DNA of 34,355 bases, from contig SSFV01000115.1 in the NCBI GenBank assembly GCA_008015565.1, forward strand, positions 1 through 34,355, given 5' to 3'. The translations under genes and the position numbers were made by a program. The notes beneath the pieces are model-generated. The model made no database searches. It was not told the origin of the DNA and saw nothing but the letters and a program-made list of their open reading frames with translations. Numbering within the stretch: position 1 is the first letter of the stretch; every line of letters begins with the position of its first letter. This document shows positions 20,743 to 29,523 of this stretch, in pieces. The stretch is from Nitrosomonas sp. GTDB lineage: Bacteria > Pseudomonadota > Gammaproteobacteria > Burkholderiales > Nitrosomonadaceae.

Positions 20743-20796
20743 TTATTCTCCTAATCTCTCAAATATTATTTTTAGCATGCAATTGGATTAAAATTT

Positions 20797-21087
20797 TCAA
20801 CCTTCAATCACGCCCATAATATCTTCTTCGCGCATAACTAAAAGCTCTTCTCCATGAACCTTGACAGATTGCCCAGCATATTTGCCGAATAAAACCTTAT
20901 CACCAACTTTAACTTCCAAAGGACGGACTTTTCCATCGTCTCCCGCTTTACCTTTTCCTATAGCCAAAACTTCACCTTGATCAGGTTTTTCTGCTGCGCT
21001 ATCTGGAATAACTATGCCCGACGCTGTCTTACGTTCTTCTTCCAATCGTTTGACAATCACACGATCATGCAAGGGGCGAATTTTCAT
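20797..21087 (-). CDS. groS: GroES (Hsp10) co-chaperonin
   Basis: GroES is the 96-residue heptameric lid of the GroEL chamber. It starts [18 protein letters not shown], contains the mobile loop ([15 protein letters not shown]) and the family segment [13 protein letters not shown], and ends with the roof and terminal strands. AGGAGA lies 7 bp before the ATG. It is the first gene of the groES-groEL operon, with a 27-bp CIRCE operator and a sigma70 promoter 105-160 bp upstream. Confidence 0.99.
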   Translation of the reverse strand: MKIRPLHDRVIVKRLEEERKTASGIVIPDSAAEKPDQGEVLAIGKGKAGDDGKVRPLEVKVGDKVLFGKYAGQSVKVHGEELLVMREEDIMGVIEG

Positions 21088-21192
21088 GCTGCCATCTCCT
21101 ATTAAAATTAATTAATATTGATTAATGCAATAGACTGCATTTTGTTTTAAAGAAATTTAAAAATAGTCATATCTAATATTTAATAATCATTA

Positions 21193-21219
21193 TTAGCACT
21201 CATTAACTACGAGTGCTAA
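21193..21219. promoter_or_regulatory. CIRCE operator (HrcA binding site)
   Basis: TTAGCACTC, nine spacer bases and GAGTGCTAA form a perfect consensus CIRCE, the binding site of the heat-shock repressor HrcA. It overlaps the expected transcription start of groES-groEL. hrcA itself is not in the window. Confidence 0.97.
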
Positions 21220-21247
21220 TAATAGGATTTAAACTAAAATTTTTCAA
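21219..21247 (-). promoter_or_regulatory. sigma70 promoter of groES-groEL
   Basis: On the minus strand TTGAAA (21242-21247) is separated by exactly 17 bp from TATTAT (21219-21224). The -10 abuts the CIRCE operator, so HrcA would block initiation. The -35 is embedded in CTTGAAA, which also resembles a sigma32 -35, but the -10 is a poor sigma32 match. Confidence 0.8.
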
Positions 21248-21280
21248 GAGCAGCAAATGCAATATTGCTCTAAGTATCTG

Positions 21281-21508
21281 TATAATAGACAATAAATATA
21301 ATGACCACTTATACTTATACCGATTTAAATAACGCATGAAAGATGGATAAACATGTATAGAGCGACCTTAGCGCAAATTAAACTTCGACTATCCACACTT
21401 CATGTTCATACTCATACCTATTACTTTCTACTCTCAATTATGTATTTTGGTTTTGCTAAATCTGGAACATTACTGAAGAGCAACCCATATAATAAAAAAA
21501 CCCGCTGA
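21281..21508 (+). other. Possible small transcript or 51-aa ORF divergent from groES
   Basis: A perfect TATAAT at 21281-21286 precedes an ATG at 21353 that opens a 51-codon frame (MYRATLAQIKLRL...). The frame ends at 21508 inside a hairpin. The ribosome binding site is weak (AGATGGA) and no -35 is convincing. The product is basic with a short hydrophobic middle and is not recognised. It is the only structured content of the roughly 370-bp region between the groES promoter and the small exported-protein gene, apart from the terminator. Confidence 0.25.
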
Positions 21509-21517
21509 AGCGGGTTT
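21494..21517 (-). terminator. Rho-independent terminator after the small exported-protein gene
   Basis: AAACCCGCT, a 2-nt turn and AGCGGGTTT give a 9-bp stem followed on the minus strand by seven T. It lies about 105 bp after the stop of the 91-aa gene at 21621-21896. The plus-strand flank is less T-rich but might also stop transcription. Confidence 0.85.
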
Positions 21518-21620
21518 AGTTATCAAATGTTGCTAGCAATTCATATAAAGGGATTCTCTTCTAACTTAACAGAGCAATCCCTTTCATCAGCCGCATACCT
21601 ATCAAAGCAGAAATGCGGTT

Positions 21621-21896
21621 TTATTTCGGCGCTGCTCCAAGACGGGCATTAGGGTTGGCTCCCGATGGATTTCCTGGATTTACGCCAGAAGGAAGCAAAA
21701 ATTCTTCTTCTGCAGTTTTCACTTTCGCAGCTTTATCTTTATCAATTACAAGATCAGATTTCAAAGTCGGGCCAATACTCTCTCTTTCAACAAATTTGTG
21801 ATTTGGATGGAAAGATTGATCAAAAGCAACTGCACTGCCTGCAACAAAAGTTGTGTAGATAACAAACATTATCGCTATTTTTTTTCTCAAAATCAT
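21621..21896 (-). CDS. Small predicted exported protein, unknown function
   Basis: This 91-residue protein begins with a clear Sec signal peptide: MILRKK, a hydrophobic core IAIMFVIYTTFVAGSA, and a probable cut after SAVA before FDQSF. The mature part of about 66 residues is polar, with a Lys/Asp/Glu-rich middle (DKDKAAKVKTAEEE) and an ending rich in Pro, Gly and Asn (PSGVNPGNPSGANPN). A strong AGGAGA precedes the ATG and an intrinsic terminator follows, so the gene is well framed. I do not recognise a family. It lies alone between the groES control region and the response-regulator pair, on the same strand. Confidence 0.8.
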   Translation of the reverse strand: MILRKKIAIMFVIYTTFVAGSAVAFDQSFHPNHKFVERESIGPTLKSDLVIDKDKAAKVKTAEEEFLLPSGVNPGNPSGANPNARLGAAPK

Positions 21897-22184
21897 AATG
21901 GTCTCCTTTTACTATCAATTAAATACAGCGAGATATTACATTTTCATATGATATAACACATTAGAAATGATTTGCTATAAGAATCGGATGCCATAAAGCA
22001 AATAAACTGATCAGAACCGATCACTTAAATTCTTGCAATGAGCAAAGGAAATAACAAACTCAAACAATCCATGAAGCATCGAATTTTTAATACAACAATA
22101 AATTAATGGCTTACAATCAAATAAGCCGCATACTGTTTTAAACACAAGTAAGTGTGCAAAATTCGCACTTGCCCGTGCTGAATG

Positions 22185-22829
22185 TTAAACCGATTTACTG
22201 GCATCTTTCATAATCAATGCCAGTTTAATCCGGTCTGAAATATGCAATTTACGAAAAATTTCTGTCAAGTGGGCTTTGACTGTCCGCTCAGTAATGGTTA
22301 GCTGCTGCGCGATCCGCTTATTGCTCTCACCACGCCCCACCAACATGGCGATTTCATATTCACGACGCGTGAGATTATCCAGTAAATTATTAATGGTGCG
22401 TTCCATCTGATTCTTTTCAGAGGTAACTTTCACCAACTCGTTCAATATCTTGTTAGTTAGCGTACGGCGAATCCAAAGTTCATCATGGAGAATCGCATTG
22501 ACCACTCTTTTTATTTGCCCGGACTGAATATTATTTAAGCAGCATCCCTTTATACCCAGCTTGAATAGCTTCCACTCAATTTCATCGGATAATTCCGGAG
22601 CAAATATCACAACTTTGGTATCTTTTCTTAAAGTTAGCAAATCAAGAATCGACTGCTGGTTTCTTAAGCCCGCCAGTTCATAATCAAGAAACACTATCTG
22701 CGGATTTACCTTGTTAATTTTTCCAGCCAAGGATGCATAACTATGTACAACATACCAAGAAGAAATACCAAACAACCCATGCTGCCAGCGTAAAATTAAT
22801 TCTTCATTAGCGCTAGCCAAGAGAATCAA
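22185..22829 (-). CDS. NarL/LuxR-type response regulator with an atypical receiver
   Basis: The C-terminal 65 residues are a clear LuxR helix-turn-helix (LTRREYEIAMLVGRGESNKR, then TERTVKAHLTEIFRKLHISD). The N-terminal 120 residues look like a receiver domain but are non-standard. The acidic pair after the first strand is replaced (ILLASANEE), the acceptor Asp is kept in VFLDYELAG, and the usual Lys near GIKGCCLNN is shifted or missing. The frame is open to a TTG at 22835. I prefer TTG 22829, because AGAGG is 6 bp before it. The start overlaps the end of the upstream regulator gene by 17 bp, so the two are probably translated together. No kinase gene is nearby. Target genes are unknown. Confidence 0.85.
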   Translation of the reverse strand: MILLASANEELILRWQHGLFGISSWYVVHSYASLAGKINKVNPQIVFLDYELAGLRNQQSILDLLTLRKDTKVVIFAPELSDEIEWKLFKLGIKGCCLNNIQSGQIKRVVNAILHDELWIRRTLTNKILNELVKVTSEKNQMERTINNLLDNLTRREYEIAMLVGRGESNKRIAQQLTITERTVKAHLTEIFRKLHISDRIKLALIMKDASKSV

Positions 22830-23343
22830 AATCAACCTCTAAAGAATTATATCGTGCTTCAGAAACGATTTGACGCATCATTCTTGCAATCATCTTGCGC
22901 GACAACCATGCTTCACCTCGATGAATCGCCCCGACAATTTTTGAGAAATTCAATAAATCCTGATCAGTTGTGATAAAACCACGCGCACCGCACGCAAGTG
23001 TTTTTAAAAGATAATCCTCTTCTATCGATTCATTGATAATTAAAATGGCTTGCGTATCGGGGCAATGCTGCTGCAGTGCAAGCAACAAATCACAGTATTC
23101 CGCCATTGATTTGTTAGCATTGATCAATAAAATTCTCGGATTTAGACGCTTAATTCTCGCCACAGCGTTATCGACCGATGCAATACCGTCACGCGCCAGT
23201 TCCCTTCGTTCGCTCGCAAACGCTTTTTCTGGAAGGGTATCCGTCAATAATTCCACCTGAGCCCCACTTTGCCGCAACAACTCTTCGACGGGCACATGAT
23301 AATCCTGATCAATTTCAACAACTGCCACTGTGACCGATTGCAT
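22813..23343 (-). CDS. Receiver-like protein lacking the phospho-acceptor Asp and an output domain
   Basis: This 176-residue protein starts at ATG 23343, chosen because AAAGGAGAG lies just before it; an upstream in-frame start at 23385 lacks this site. It reads as a NarL-type receiver. There is an acidic pair in VVEIDQD, but where the acceptor Asp belongs the sequence is LLINANKS (Asn75), and the Lys position after GARGFITT is Thr. It continues with the usual linker region (GEAWLSRKMIARMMRQ) and stops before any helix-turn-helix. It overlaps the next regulator gene. A pseudo-receiver that works by dimerising with its neighbour is plausible, but this is inference. A decayed regulator is the alternative. 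Confidence 0.8.
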   Translation of the reverse strand: MQSVTVAVVEIDQDYHVPVEELLRQSGAQVELLTDTLPEKAFASERRELARDGIASVDNAVARIKRLNPRILLINANKSMAEYCDLLLALQQHCPDTQAILIINESIEEDYLLKTLACGARGFITTDQDLLNFSKIVGAIHRGEAWLSRKMIARMMRQIVSEARYNSLEVDFDSLG

Positions 23344-23526
23344 ACTCTCTCCTTTTAAAGCAGCTCTGATATTTTTACAACGCAACGCGCAATAACAAAA
23401 AAGTTTAATTCACCATCGAGGTCGAATCTCAAAATAATGCCGCCACGTAGCAATCAAGCATACTCAAACCACATTCTGACAAACCATTTATAAACGATTA
23501 TAATTGGCTCGCCACCAAGAATGATC

Positions 23527-25443
23527 TTAAAAAAAACGCTCAACTTCTGTTAATTCCCGGGTACGTCGCATTGGCGGCAAACTTTGCCAGATTTGCTTGC
23601 CATATGCCTTGGTCGTTAAACGCGGGTCGCAAATCATCAATACTCCCCGGTCCGTTTCATCGCGAATCAACCTGCCCGCTCCTTGCTTTAAATTGATAAC
23701 AGTACGCGGCAGCTGATATTCCATAAAAGCGTTTCGTCCTTCGCTATTTATTTTCTCAATACGCGCTGAAAGTACTGGATCGTCGGGCGGTGCAAATGGT
23801 AACTTATCAATAATTACCAGTGACAACGCCTCACCCCGCACATCCACACCCTCCCAGAATGATTGGCTGGCGATAAGCACGCCGTTATCCATTTGACGAA
23901 AACGCTCTAGCATATAGGTGCGCGAACCCTGGCCTTGCAGGAGCAATGGAAAATCAAATGCATCAGCCGCAAGTAATAATTCATAAACACGATGCATTGC
24001 TTTTAAGCTGGTGCATAGAAAAAACGCCCGCCCACGGCTGGCACGCAGTACCGGCAATGCAGCTTGCACCACATAATCGGTATAGCGTTTATGATGGGGT
24101 TCCGGCAATCCGGTCGGCACATATAGCAATGCTTGTTCAGGATAGTTATAAGGACTATCCCAACACGCCGTCTGTACATCGGCTAAACCCATTTCCGCAT
24201 TGTAGTGTGTAAAATCTTTTTTTATCGATAAGGTGGCAGAAGTAAAGATCCACGCCCGTGACGATGCCATAATCTGCTTCTGAAATATCTCAGCAATCGA
24301 TAAAGGAGTTGCATTCAGTTGCAACGCTTGATGATAAACTTCAATCCAACGAACGTGGTCATGCATTTCAGTTTCAGCATGCCATTGTTGCAGTTGCCGT
24401 AAATGTTGGGCCGCCCGTTGTCTACAGTTCTCCAGCCCCTCAGAGCGCTCAGCCTGATTTTCCAATAACTTATTCAAATCACTCAGCTTCTCCAGCAGAA
24501 CCTTCAATGCTTTATGAAATCCCGCATTATGCTTGACCGCAGACAACGCTATCCGTGTGTTGTCTTCGATAATTGTTAAGCGCAAATCCCGTGCAGCTTT
24601 TTCCATGATGGCGATCGCATTGGGCAAATCCGTAAAATCCTTTGCTACTTGAATAGCTTCTACCTTGGTGTCGCGCGCCAAATCAAGCAACTGATTAGTG
24701 CTCAGCGATTCGCCGAAAAACAAGCTGGCCGTTTCAGGCAATTGATGCGCTTCATCGAAAATGACCGTGTTGCAAGCGGGTAAAAGCTCCGATAACCCTT
24801 CATCCCGCAGCATAACATCCGCAAAAAACAAGTGATGATTAACCACAACGATATCCGCCATCATGGCTTGTTTACGCGCTTCAATTACAAAACATTTTTT
24901 ATAACTGGGGCATTCGGAACCCAAGCAGTTATCACGCGTAGAAGTTACGTGTTGCCAGATTGCCGCATTTTCAGGTACTTCACTGAGTCCGCTTTTGTCA
25001 CCTTCTTTACTATTGCGAGCATACCGCTCTATCAGCGGTAAGTACTGGATTTCCTCCCGGTTAATAAAACTAAGATGGGTATCCTGTAAGCTTTTTTCCA
25101 AGTGATAATGGCAAATATAATTCGCGCGTCCTTTTAAAAGAGCGATCGTCACCGGTACCTTAAGTGCCGCCCTGACACTGGGCAGATCTCTCCTAAAGAG
25201 TTGATCCTGCAATGTTTTAGTTCCCGTTGAAATAATAACTTTGCCGCCTTCCAGCAAAGCAGGAACCAAATAAGCCAATGTTTTTCCTGTTCCAGTGCCT
25301 GCCTCAGCAACTAGAATCTGCCGCTTGGCAATGGCATCAGCGATTGCCTGAGCCATTGCCAACTGTTGCGGGCGCATCCGGAACCCTGCAATTTGATTGG
25401 AAAGTAAACCGTCACAAGAAAAAATGGACTCTAGATTGAACAT
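23527..25443 (-). CDS. yoaA: YoaA/DinG-type ATP-dependent DNA helicase with iron-sulfur cluster
   Basis: This is a 638-residue XPD-like superfamily 2 helicase that unwinds DNA 5' to 3' and takes part in repair. Motif I is AEAGTGTGKT (residues 46-55). Cys111, Cys173, Cys178 and Cys184 fit the four 4Fe-4S ligands (CHYH, then NCLGSECPSYKKC). Motif II is DEAH (220-223). Late motifs include FWEGVDVRGEALSLVIIDKL and QGAGRLIRDETDRG. No N-terminal nuclease domain is present. The length and lack of extra domains favour YoaA over DinG, though annotators often write dinG. It stands as a single minus-strand gene, with lptD divergent. Confidence 0.9.
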   Translation of the reverse strand: MFNLESIFSCDGLLSNQIAGFRMRPQQLAMAQAIADAIAKRQILVAEAGTGTGKTLAYLVPALLEGGKVIISTGTKTLQDQLFRRDLPSVRAALKVPVTIALLKGRANYICHYHLEKSLQDTHLSFINREEIQYLPLIERYARNSKEGDKSGLSEVPENAAIWQHVTSTRDNCLGSECPSYKKCFVIEARKQAMMADIVVVNHHLFFADVMLRDEGLSELLPACNTVIFDEAHQLPETASLFFGESLSTNQLLDLARDTKVEAIQVAKDFTDLPNAIAIMEKAARDLRLTIIEDNTRIALSAVKHNAGFHKALKVLLEKLSDLNKLLENQAERSEGLENCRQRAAQHLRQLQQWHAETEMHDHVRWIEVYHQALQLNATPLSIAEIFQKQIMASSRAWIFTSATLSIKKDFTHYNAEMGLADVQTACWDSPYNYPEQALLYVPTGLPEPHHKRYTDYVVQAALPVLRASRGRAFFLCTSLKAMHRVYELLLAADAFDFPLLLQGQGSRTYMLERFRQMDNGVLIASQSFWEGVDVRGEALSLVIIDKLPFAPPDDPVLSARIEKINSEGRNAFMEYQLPRTVINLKQGAGRLIRDETDRGVLMICDPRLTTKAYGKQIWQSLPPMRRTRELTEVERFF

Positions 25444-25868
25444 AACAAAATAAGGCTCTCAATCAAAATACCTGCTTATTGAACTGACGCCGTGATTTAA
25501 TGTGTGAATTTTCAAATGAAATCGATCAAAAAAGACTAAATAATTTTATGCGACACGCTAAGGTAATAATCCATATCCGCCCGATTATACCGCTAACCAT
25601 CGATACCCATTTGTTTATAGACCCCGAAGCGCTTGCTATACGCAAATAATTTGAATGAAGAAATAGTACAATACGCCCTTGAATTAAATAATTAATTCTA
25701 ACCGGTTATTGGGATCAAACTATTGATATAATTACCACGGTAGAAAAATGGAGTATTCAGTTCAACTAAAGCACACACATGCCCTATAAATTGATATTCA
25801 ACTAATCTTGCATAATTTCTTCCATTAAACAATTTAAAATAATTTGCTGGTATAACAAAAGGTGCATC
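25444..25868. other. 425-bp divergent intergenic region between yoaA and lptD
   Basis: The region is AT-rich and should hold the promoters of both genes. I see no clear -35/-10 pair or operator. On the minus strand a frame is open from inside the lptD signal region down to a stop at 25698 (64 codons from TTG 25892; includes PANYFKLFNGRNYARL). It has no ribosome binding site and is listed as a curiosity only. Confidence 0.4.
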
Positions 25869-28148
25869 TTGCTTAGGTTTTCTGGACTCCAAAAAAGTTT
25901 TTATAACGTGAACATTTCCTTGGTTCCAAGCAACGCTTTAATGTTCTTACTGCTGGTCATGCCGATGGCCGCACTCAGTAACGAGTTAGCCAACCCGGCA
26001 GATAAAGAGCAAAAAGCGATTATCAAGCCGTCTAGAAAACCTGTATTTATTGAAGCTGATCGAATTACAGGTTATTACAAGCAGGAAATGGAAGCTACCG
26101 GAAATGTCGAACTGCGTTACGGCGACAATGTCCTGACCGCTGACCGTATGAAATACTATCAAGTGACGGAGGATACTGAAGTAGAGGGAAACGCTTGTTT
26201 AGAAAGACCGAACGATACGTTAAGGGGAAAATACCTGGAGCTTAATTTACAGACTGAAGAAGGCTACATGTCTGAACCGCGCTACTACATCAAAAACGGG
26301 AAAGGACGAGGCGCAGGGAGCCTGTTATTCTTTGAAGGCAAAAATAATTATCGCTTAAAAGATGCAAATTACACGACTTGCACCGAAGGCAACCATGATT
26401 GGTATATCCGCGCAAAAGAACTCGAAATTGACAATAAAAAAGAAATCGGTACAGCGCGTCATGTCAGCGTGGTATTTAAAGACGTGCCCTTACTGTATTC
26501 GCCCTGGATTGATTTTTCCTATAGCGGCAAACGTAAAACAGGTTTATTGGCACCTGTCGCCGGATATAACGTAAGAACTGGTTTTGATGTCGCACTTCCG
26601 GTTTATCTGAATATTGCACCGAACATCGATGCTACCGTCGCACCCCGAATTATGACGCAAAGGGGTTTCTTGTTGAGTAACGAAGTGCGCTACATTGGTA
26701 AAAATAATATGAATGGCCACTTGCTTTTCGATATTCTGCCGATGGATATCGACACCAATAAAACACGTTGGGGCATTTTATACACACATTCGCAGAGTCT
26801 CTGGAAAGGTTGGCAAGGCTTTATGAATTACAACCAGGTTTCCGATGATCGCTATTTCCGGGAACTGACCCCGAATCTTGCCCAAACGAGCTTGACCAAC
26901 CTGTCGCAACAAGGCGGGGTTACCTATAACGGCAGGTTAGGCACAGATGGCACCATCAGCTTTACCGGCTTTGCACAACGTTTCCAAACACTCCAAGATC
27001 CTTTTCCGGGCGCAGGAATTGTTTCTCCTTATGAGCGATTACCGCACTTTTCGTTTAATGCCATCAAATACAATGTCGGCAAATTGGATTTTGAAGTCTA
27101 TGGCAGCTGGACAAATTTCTATCATCCCACATTGGTTGATGGAAATCGCACTGTATTTTTTCCAAACGTTAGTGCCCCGTTTCGTAACGAGTATGGCTAC
27201 ATCACACCCAAAGTTGGCCTACACTACACCCACTATAACCTGGCCGCACCGGTTGACGGCAAAGGCGAAAATGTAGATCGCGCACTACCTATTGTTAGCC
27301 TGGATAGCGGTATCGCTTTTGACCGCCAAATTGAAATAAGTGATCGGAAATTTATTCAAACTCTGGAACCGCGTGTATTCTATACCTATGTACCCTATCG
27401 TAATCAAAGCTTTTTGCCTAATTTCGATTCCGCAGTCAATGATTTTAGCTTTGCACAAATGTTCACTGAAAATCGCTTTAGCGGCGGTGATCGCATTAAT
27501 GATGCCAACCGCGCTATGATTGGATTAACTTCACGATTTATCGAACAAGATACAGGTATCGAGCACTTACGGCTTGCGATAGGCCAGCAGTTCAATTTTA
27601 CTGATCCACGTGTATTGATTCTTGGCACACCGCAAGTAACCAGCGGAAGATCTGATTTCATTGCCGCTATTTCCGGACGTTTAACGCCTCATCTCAGCAC
27701 CGACTTCAATATTCAAATGGATGAATCCAAGCTTTGGATTGAAAAAATCCGTACTGGAATTAGCTATCAACCGGAGCCTGGCAAAGTATTAAATTTCGGT
27801 TACCGGTTTACGCGAAGCATCTTTAACCCCCTTAATCAAGGCAATCAAGTAACGCCTCTGGAGCAAGTCGATTCTTCCGTCCAATGGCCGATTACCGGTA
27901 ACTGGCACGGTGTTGCGCGGGTAAATTATTCGCTGCAAGACGACAAGATTCTCGCAGGCCTGGCTGGATTAGAATACAACACATGCTGTTGGGCTTTTCG
28001 AGTTGTCATGCAACGGCTGACCACTGCTACGCAAACCTCTACGACAGCATTTTTTGTACAATTAGAGTTAAAAGGATTAATGGGAATTGGCAACAATCCT
28101 TTGCAAGTACTACAGAGCAGCATTCCAGGCTATACCAGCGTTCACTAA
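25869..28148 (+). CDS. lptD: LptD, outer-membrane LPS translocon
   Basis: LptD forms, with LptE, the beta-barrel that inserts lipopolysaccharide into the outer leaflet. The 759-residue protein has an N-terminal signal region (SNALMFLLLVMPMAALS), an OstA/LptA-like jellyroll (FIEADRITGYY, later GDNVLTADRMKYYQ), then a large barrel domain rich in aromatic strand ends. Cys110 and Cys171 in the N-terminal part and the pair Cys706-Cys707 (NTCCWAF) provide the disulfides that link the domains. The start is TTG 25869 with AAAGG 6 bp before it; GTG 25908 is an alternative nearer the signal core. surA follows after 34 bp, as in many proteobacteria, and SurA helps LptD assemble. Confidence 0.97.
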   Translation: MLRFSGLQKSFYNVNISLVPSNALMFLLLVMPMAALSNELANPADKEQKAIIKPSRKPVFIEADRITGYYKQEMEATGNVELRYGDNVLTADRMKYYQVTEDTEVEGNACLERPNDTLRGKYLELNLQTEEGYMSEPRYYIKNGKGRGAGSLLFFEGKNNYRLKDANYTTCTEGNHDWYIRAKELEIDNKKEIGTARHVSVVFKDVPLLYSPWIDFSYSGKRKTGLLAPVAGYNVRTGFDVALPVYLNIAPNIDATVAPRIMTQRGFLLSNEVRYIGKNNMNGHLLFDILPMDIDTNKTRWGILYTHSQSLWKGWQGFMNYNQVSDDRYFRELTPNLAQTSLTNLSQQGGVTYNGRLGTDGTISFTGFAQRFQTLQDPFPGAGIVSPYERLPHFSFNAIKYNVGKLDFEVYGSWTNFYHPTLVDGNRTVFFPNVSAPFRNEYGYITPKVGLHYTHYNLAAPVDGKGENVDRALPIVSLDSGIAFDRQIEISDRKFIQTLEPRVFYTYVPYRNQSFLPNFDSAVNDFSFAQMFTENRFSGGDRINDANRAMIGLTSRFIEQDTGIEHLRLAIGQQFNFTDPRVLILGTPQVTSGRSDFIAAISGRLTPHLSTDFNIQMDESKLWIEKIRTGISYQPEPGKVLNFGYRFTRSIFNPLNQGNQVTPLEQVDSSVQWPITGNWHGVARVNYSLQDDKILAGLAGLEYNTCCWAFRVVMQRLTTATQTSTTAFFVQLELKGLMGIGNNPLQVLQSSIPGYTSVH

Positions 28149-28182
28149 TTTTTAGTCATTAATTTTGCGGTTACCGTCACGC

Positions 28183-29523
28183 ATGCATATTCAAAGTTAT
28201 CTCTACATCTTGTTGCTACTCATGGCGGCAATGCCAGTTTTCTGTGCAACCGAAGATAGAGAAGATATTGAAGAAATTAAATATACGTTGGAACCTCAAC
28301 CGATAGACCATATCGTGGCGGTTGTCAACGAAGATGTTATCACCCGCCAGGAACTTGATGATGCAGTTAGAACGGCCATCGGCCGCCTTCAATCGCAAGG
28401 CATTCAACTCCCCGATCATCATATCCTGCAAGATCAAGTACTTGAATCTATAGTAACCAAACGGATCCAACTGCAACACGCCACCGAAGTCGGTCTGTCC
28501 GTCAGTGAAAGCGAAATCGACGAAACGATTCAGCGGATTGCCGAAGATAACAGGTTATCTTTGCCTGAATTTCACACAGCACTTGAGAATGATGGCATCA
28601 GTTACAACAAATTCCGCAATGAAATTCGCGAAGAAATGATTATGGCGCGGCTCAAAGAAAGGGAAATAAAAAATCAGGTAAATGTCACTGAAGGGGAAGT
28701 TGATAACTATCTCAAAACGCAAGATACTTCCGCTATCGGAAACGATGAATATTTGCTGTCGCATATTCTCATTTTAGTCACTGAAAACATGAATTCGAAC
28801 CAAATTCAGCAAAGAAATGAGCGGGCTGAAATGGCTTTGGCAAAACTTAAAGAAGGTGCCGATTTCGCTCAGGTAGCAGCCGAATTTTCAGATGCTGCCG
28901 ATGCATCCAAAGGAGGAATTTTAGATTGGCGCCCCATTAACCAATTGGGTCCCAAATTTGCCGAATTACTTGCTCCGCTTCAGCTTGGAGAATTAACGCC
29001 CATTGTACAAAGCCCATCTGGATTTCATATTTTCAAGCTATTAGATAGGCGTTCTCAAGAAGTGCCCACAGTTATTATCGACCAAACTCATGCACGGCAT
29101 ATTCTTATTAAAATCAATGAATTGACCTCCGAAAACGACGCCAGGCTAAAAATAACCCAAATCAAAAATCGTCTTGATCGGGGGGAAGACTTTGCTGAGC
29201 TGGCCAAACTTTACTCTGAAGATAGCAGCGCCTCATCTGGCGGCGATCTAGGTTGGCTATCACCAGGCGATACCGTACCTGCTTTTGAACAAACCATGAA
29301 CACATTATTGCCAGGCCAAACGAGCGAACCCGTGCAATCTCAATTCGGTTGGCACTTGATTCAAGTAGTGGAACGCCGCACTCAAGACGTCAGTCTTGAC
29401 CGGCGCAGGCAATTAGCAAGGCAGGCCATCCGAACACGTAAGGCGGATGTCGTTGTACAGGAATGGCTGAGGGAATTGCGTGACCAAGCGTATGTTGAGC
29501 TGCGTCTTGACGATGAACGATAA
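28183..29523 (+). CDS. surA: SurA, periplasmic chaperone and peptidyl-prolyl isomerase
   Basis: SurA escorts outer-membrane proteins, including LptD, through the periplasm. The ATG at 28183 gives a normal signal peptide (HIQSYLYILLLLMAAMPVFC); an in-frame TTG at 28165 would add a leader and is less likely. The N-terminal SurA domain follows (HIVAVVNEDVITRQELDDAV). Then come two parvulin domains, the first from about SHILILVTENM to FHIFKLLDRR, the second from ARHILIKINEL to FGWHLIQVVERR, with a short C-terminal helix. The length of about 446 residues is usual. The last codons overlap the pdxA start by 11 bp, so the two genes are translationally coupled. Confidence 0.97.
   Translation: MHIQSYLYILLLLMAAMPVFCATEDREDIEEIKYTLEPQPIDHIVAVVNEDVITRQELDDAVRTAIGRLQSQGIQLPDHHILQDQVLESIVTKRIQLQHATEVGLSVSESEIDETIQRIAEDNRLSLPEFHTALENDGISYNKFRNEIREEMIMARLKEREIKNQVNVTEGEVDNYLKTQDTSAIGNDEYLLSHILILVTENMNSNQIQQRNERAEMALAKLKEGADFAQVAAEFSDAADASKGGILDWRPINQLGPKFAELLAPLQLGELTPIVQSPSGFHIFKLLDRRSQEVPTVIIDQTHARHILIKINELTSENDARLKITQIKNRLDRGEDFAELAKLYSEDSSASSGGDLGWLSPGDTVPAFEQTMNTLLPGQTSEPVQSQFGWHLIQVVERRTQDVSLDRRRQLARQAIRTRKADVVVQEWLRELRDQAYVELRLDDER

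Noticed and set aside
22147..22174. Imperfect inverted repeat after the LuxR regulator as a terminator
   Set aside because: The stem is bulged and the following T-run is poor, so it was not called.
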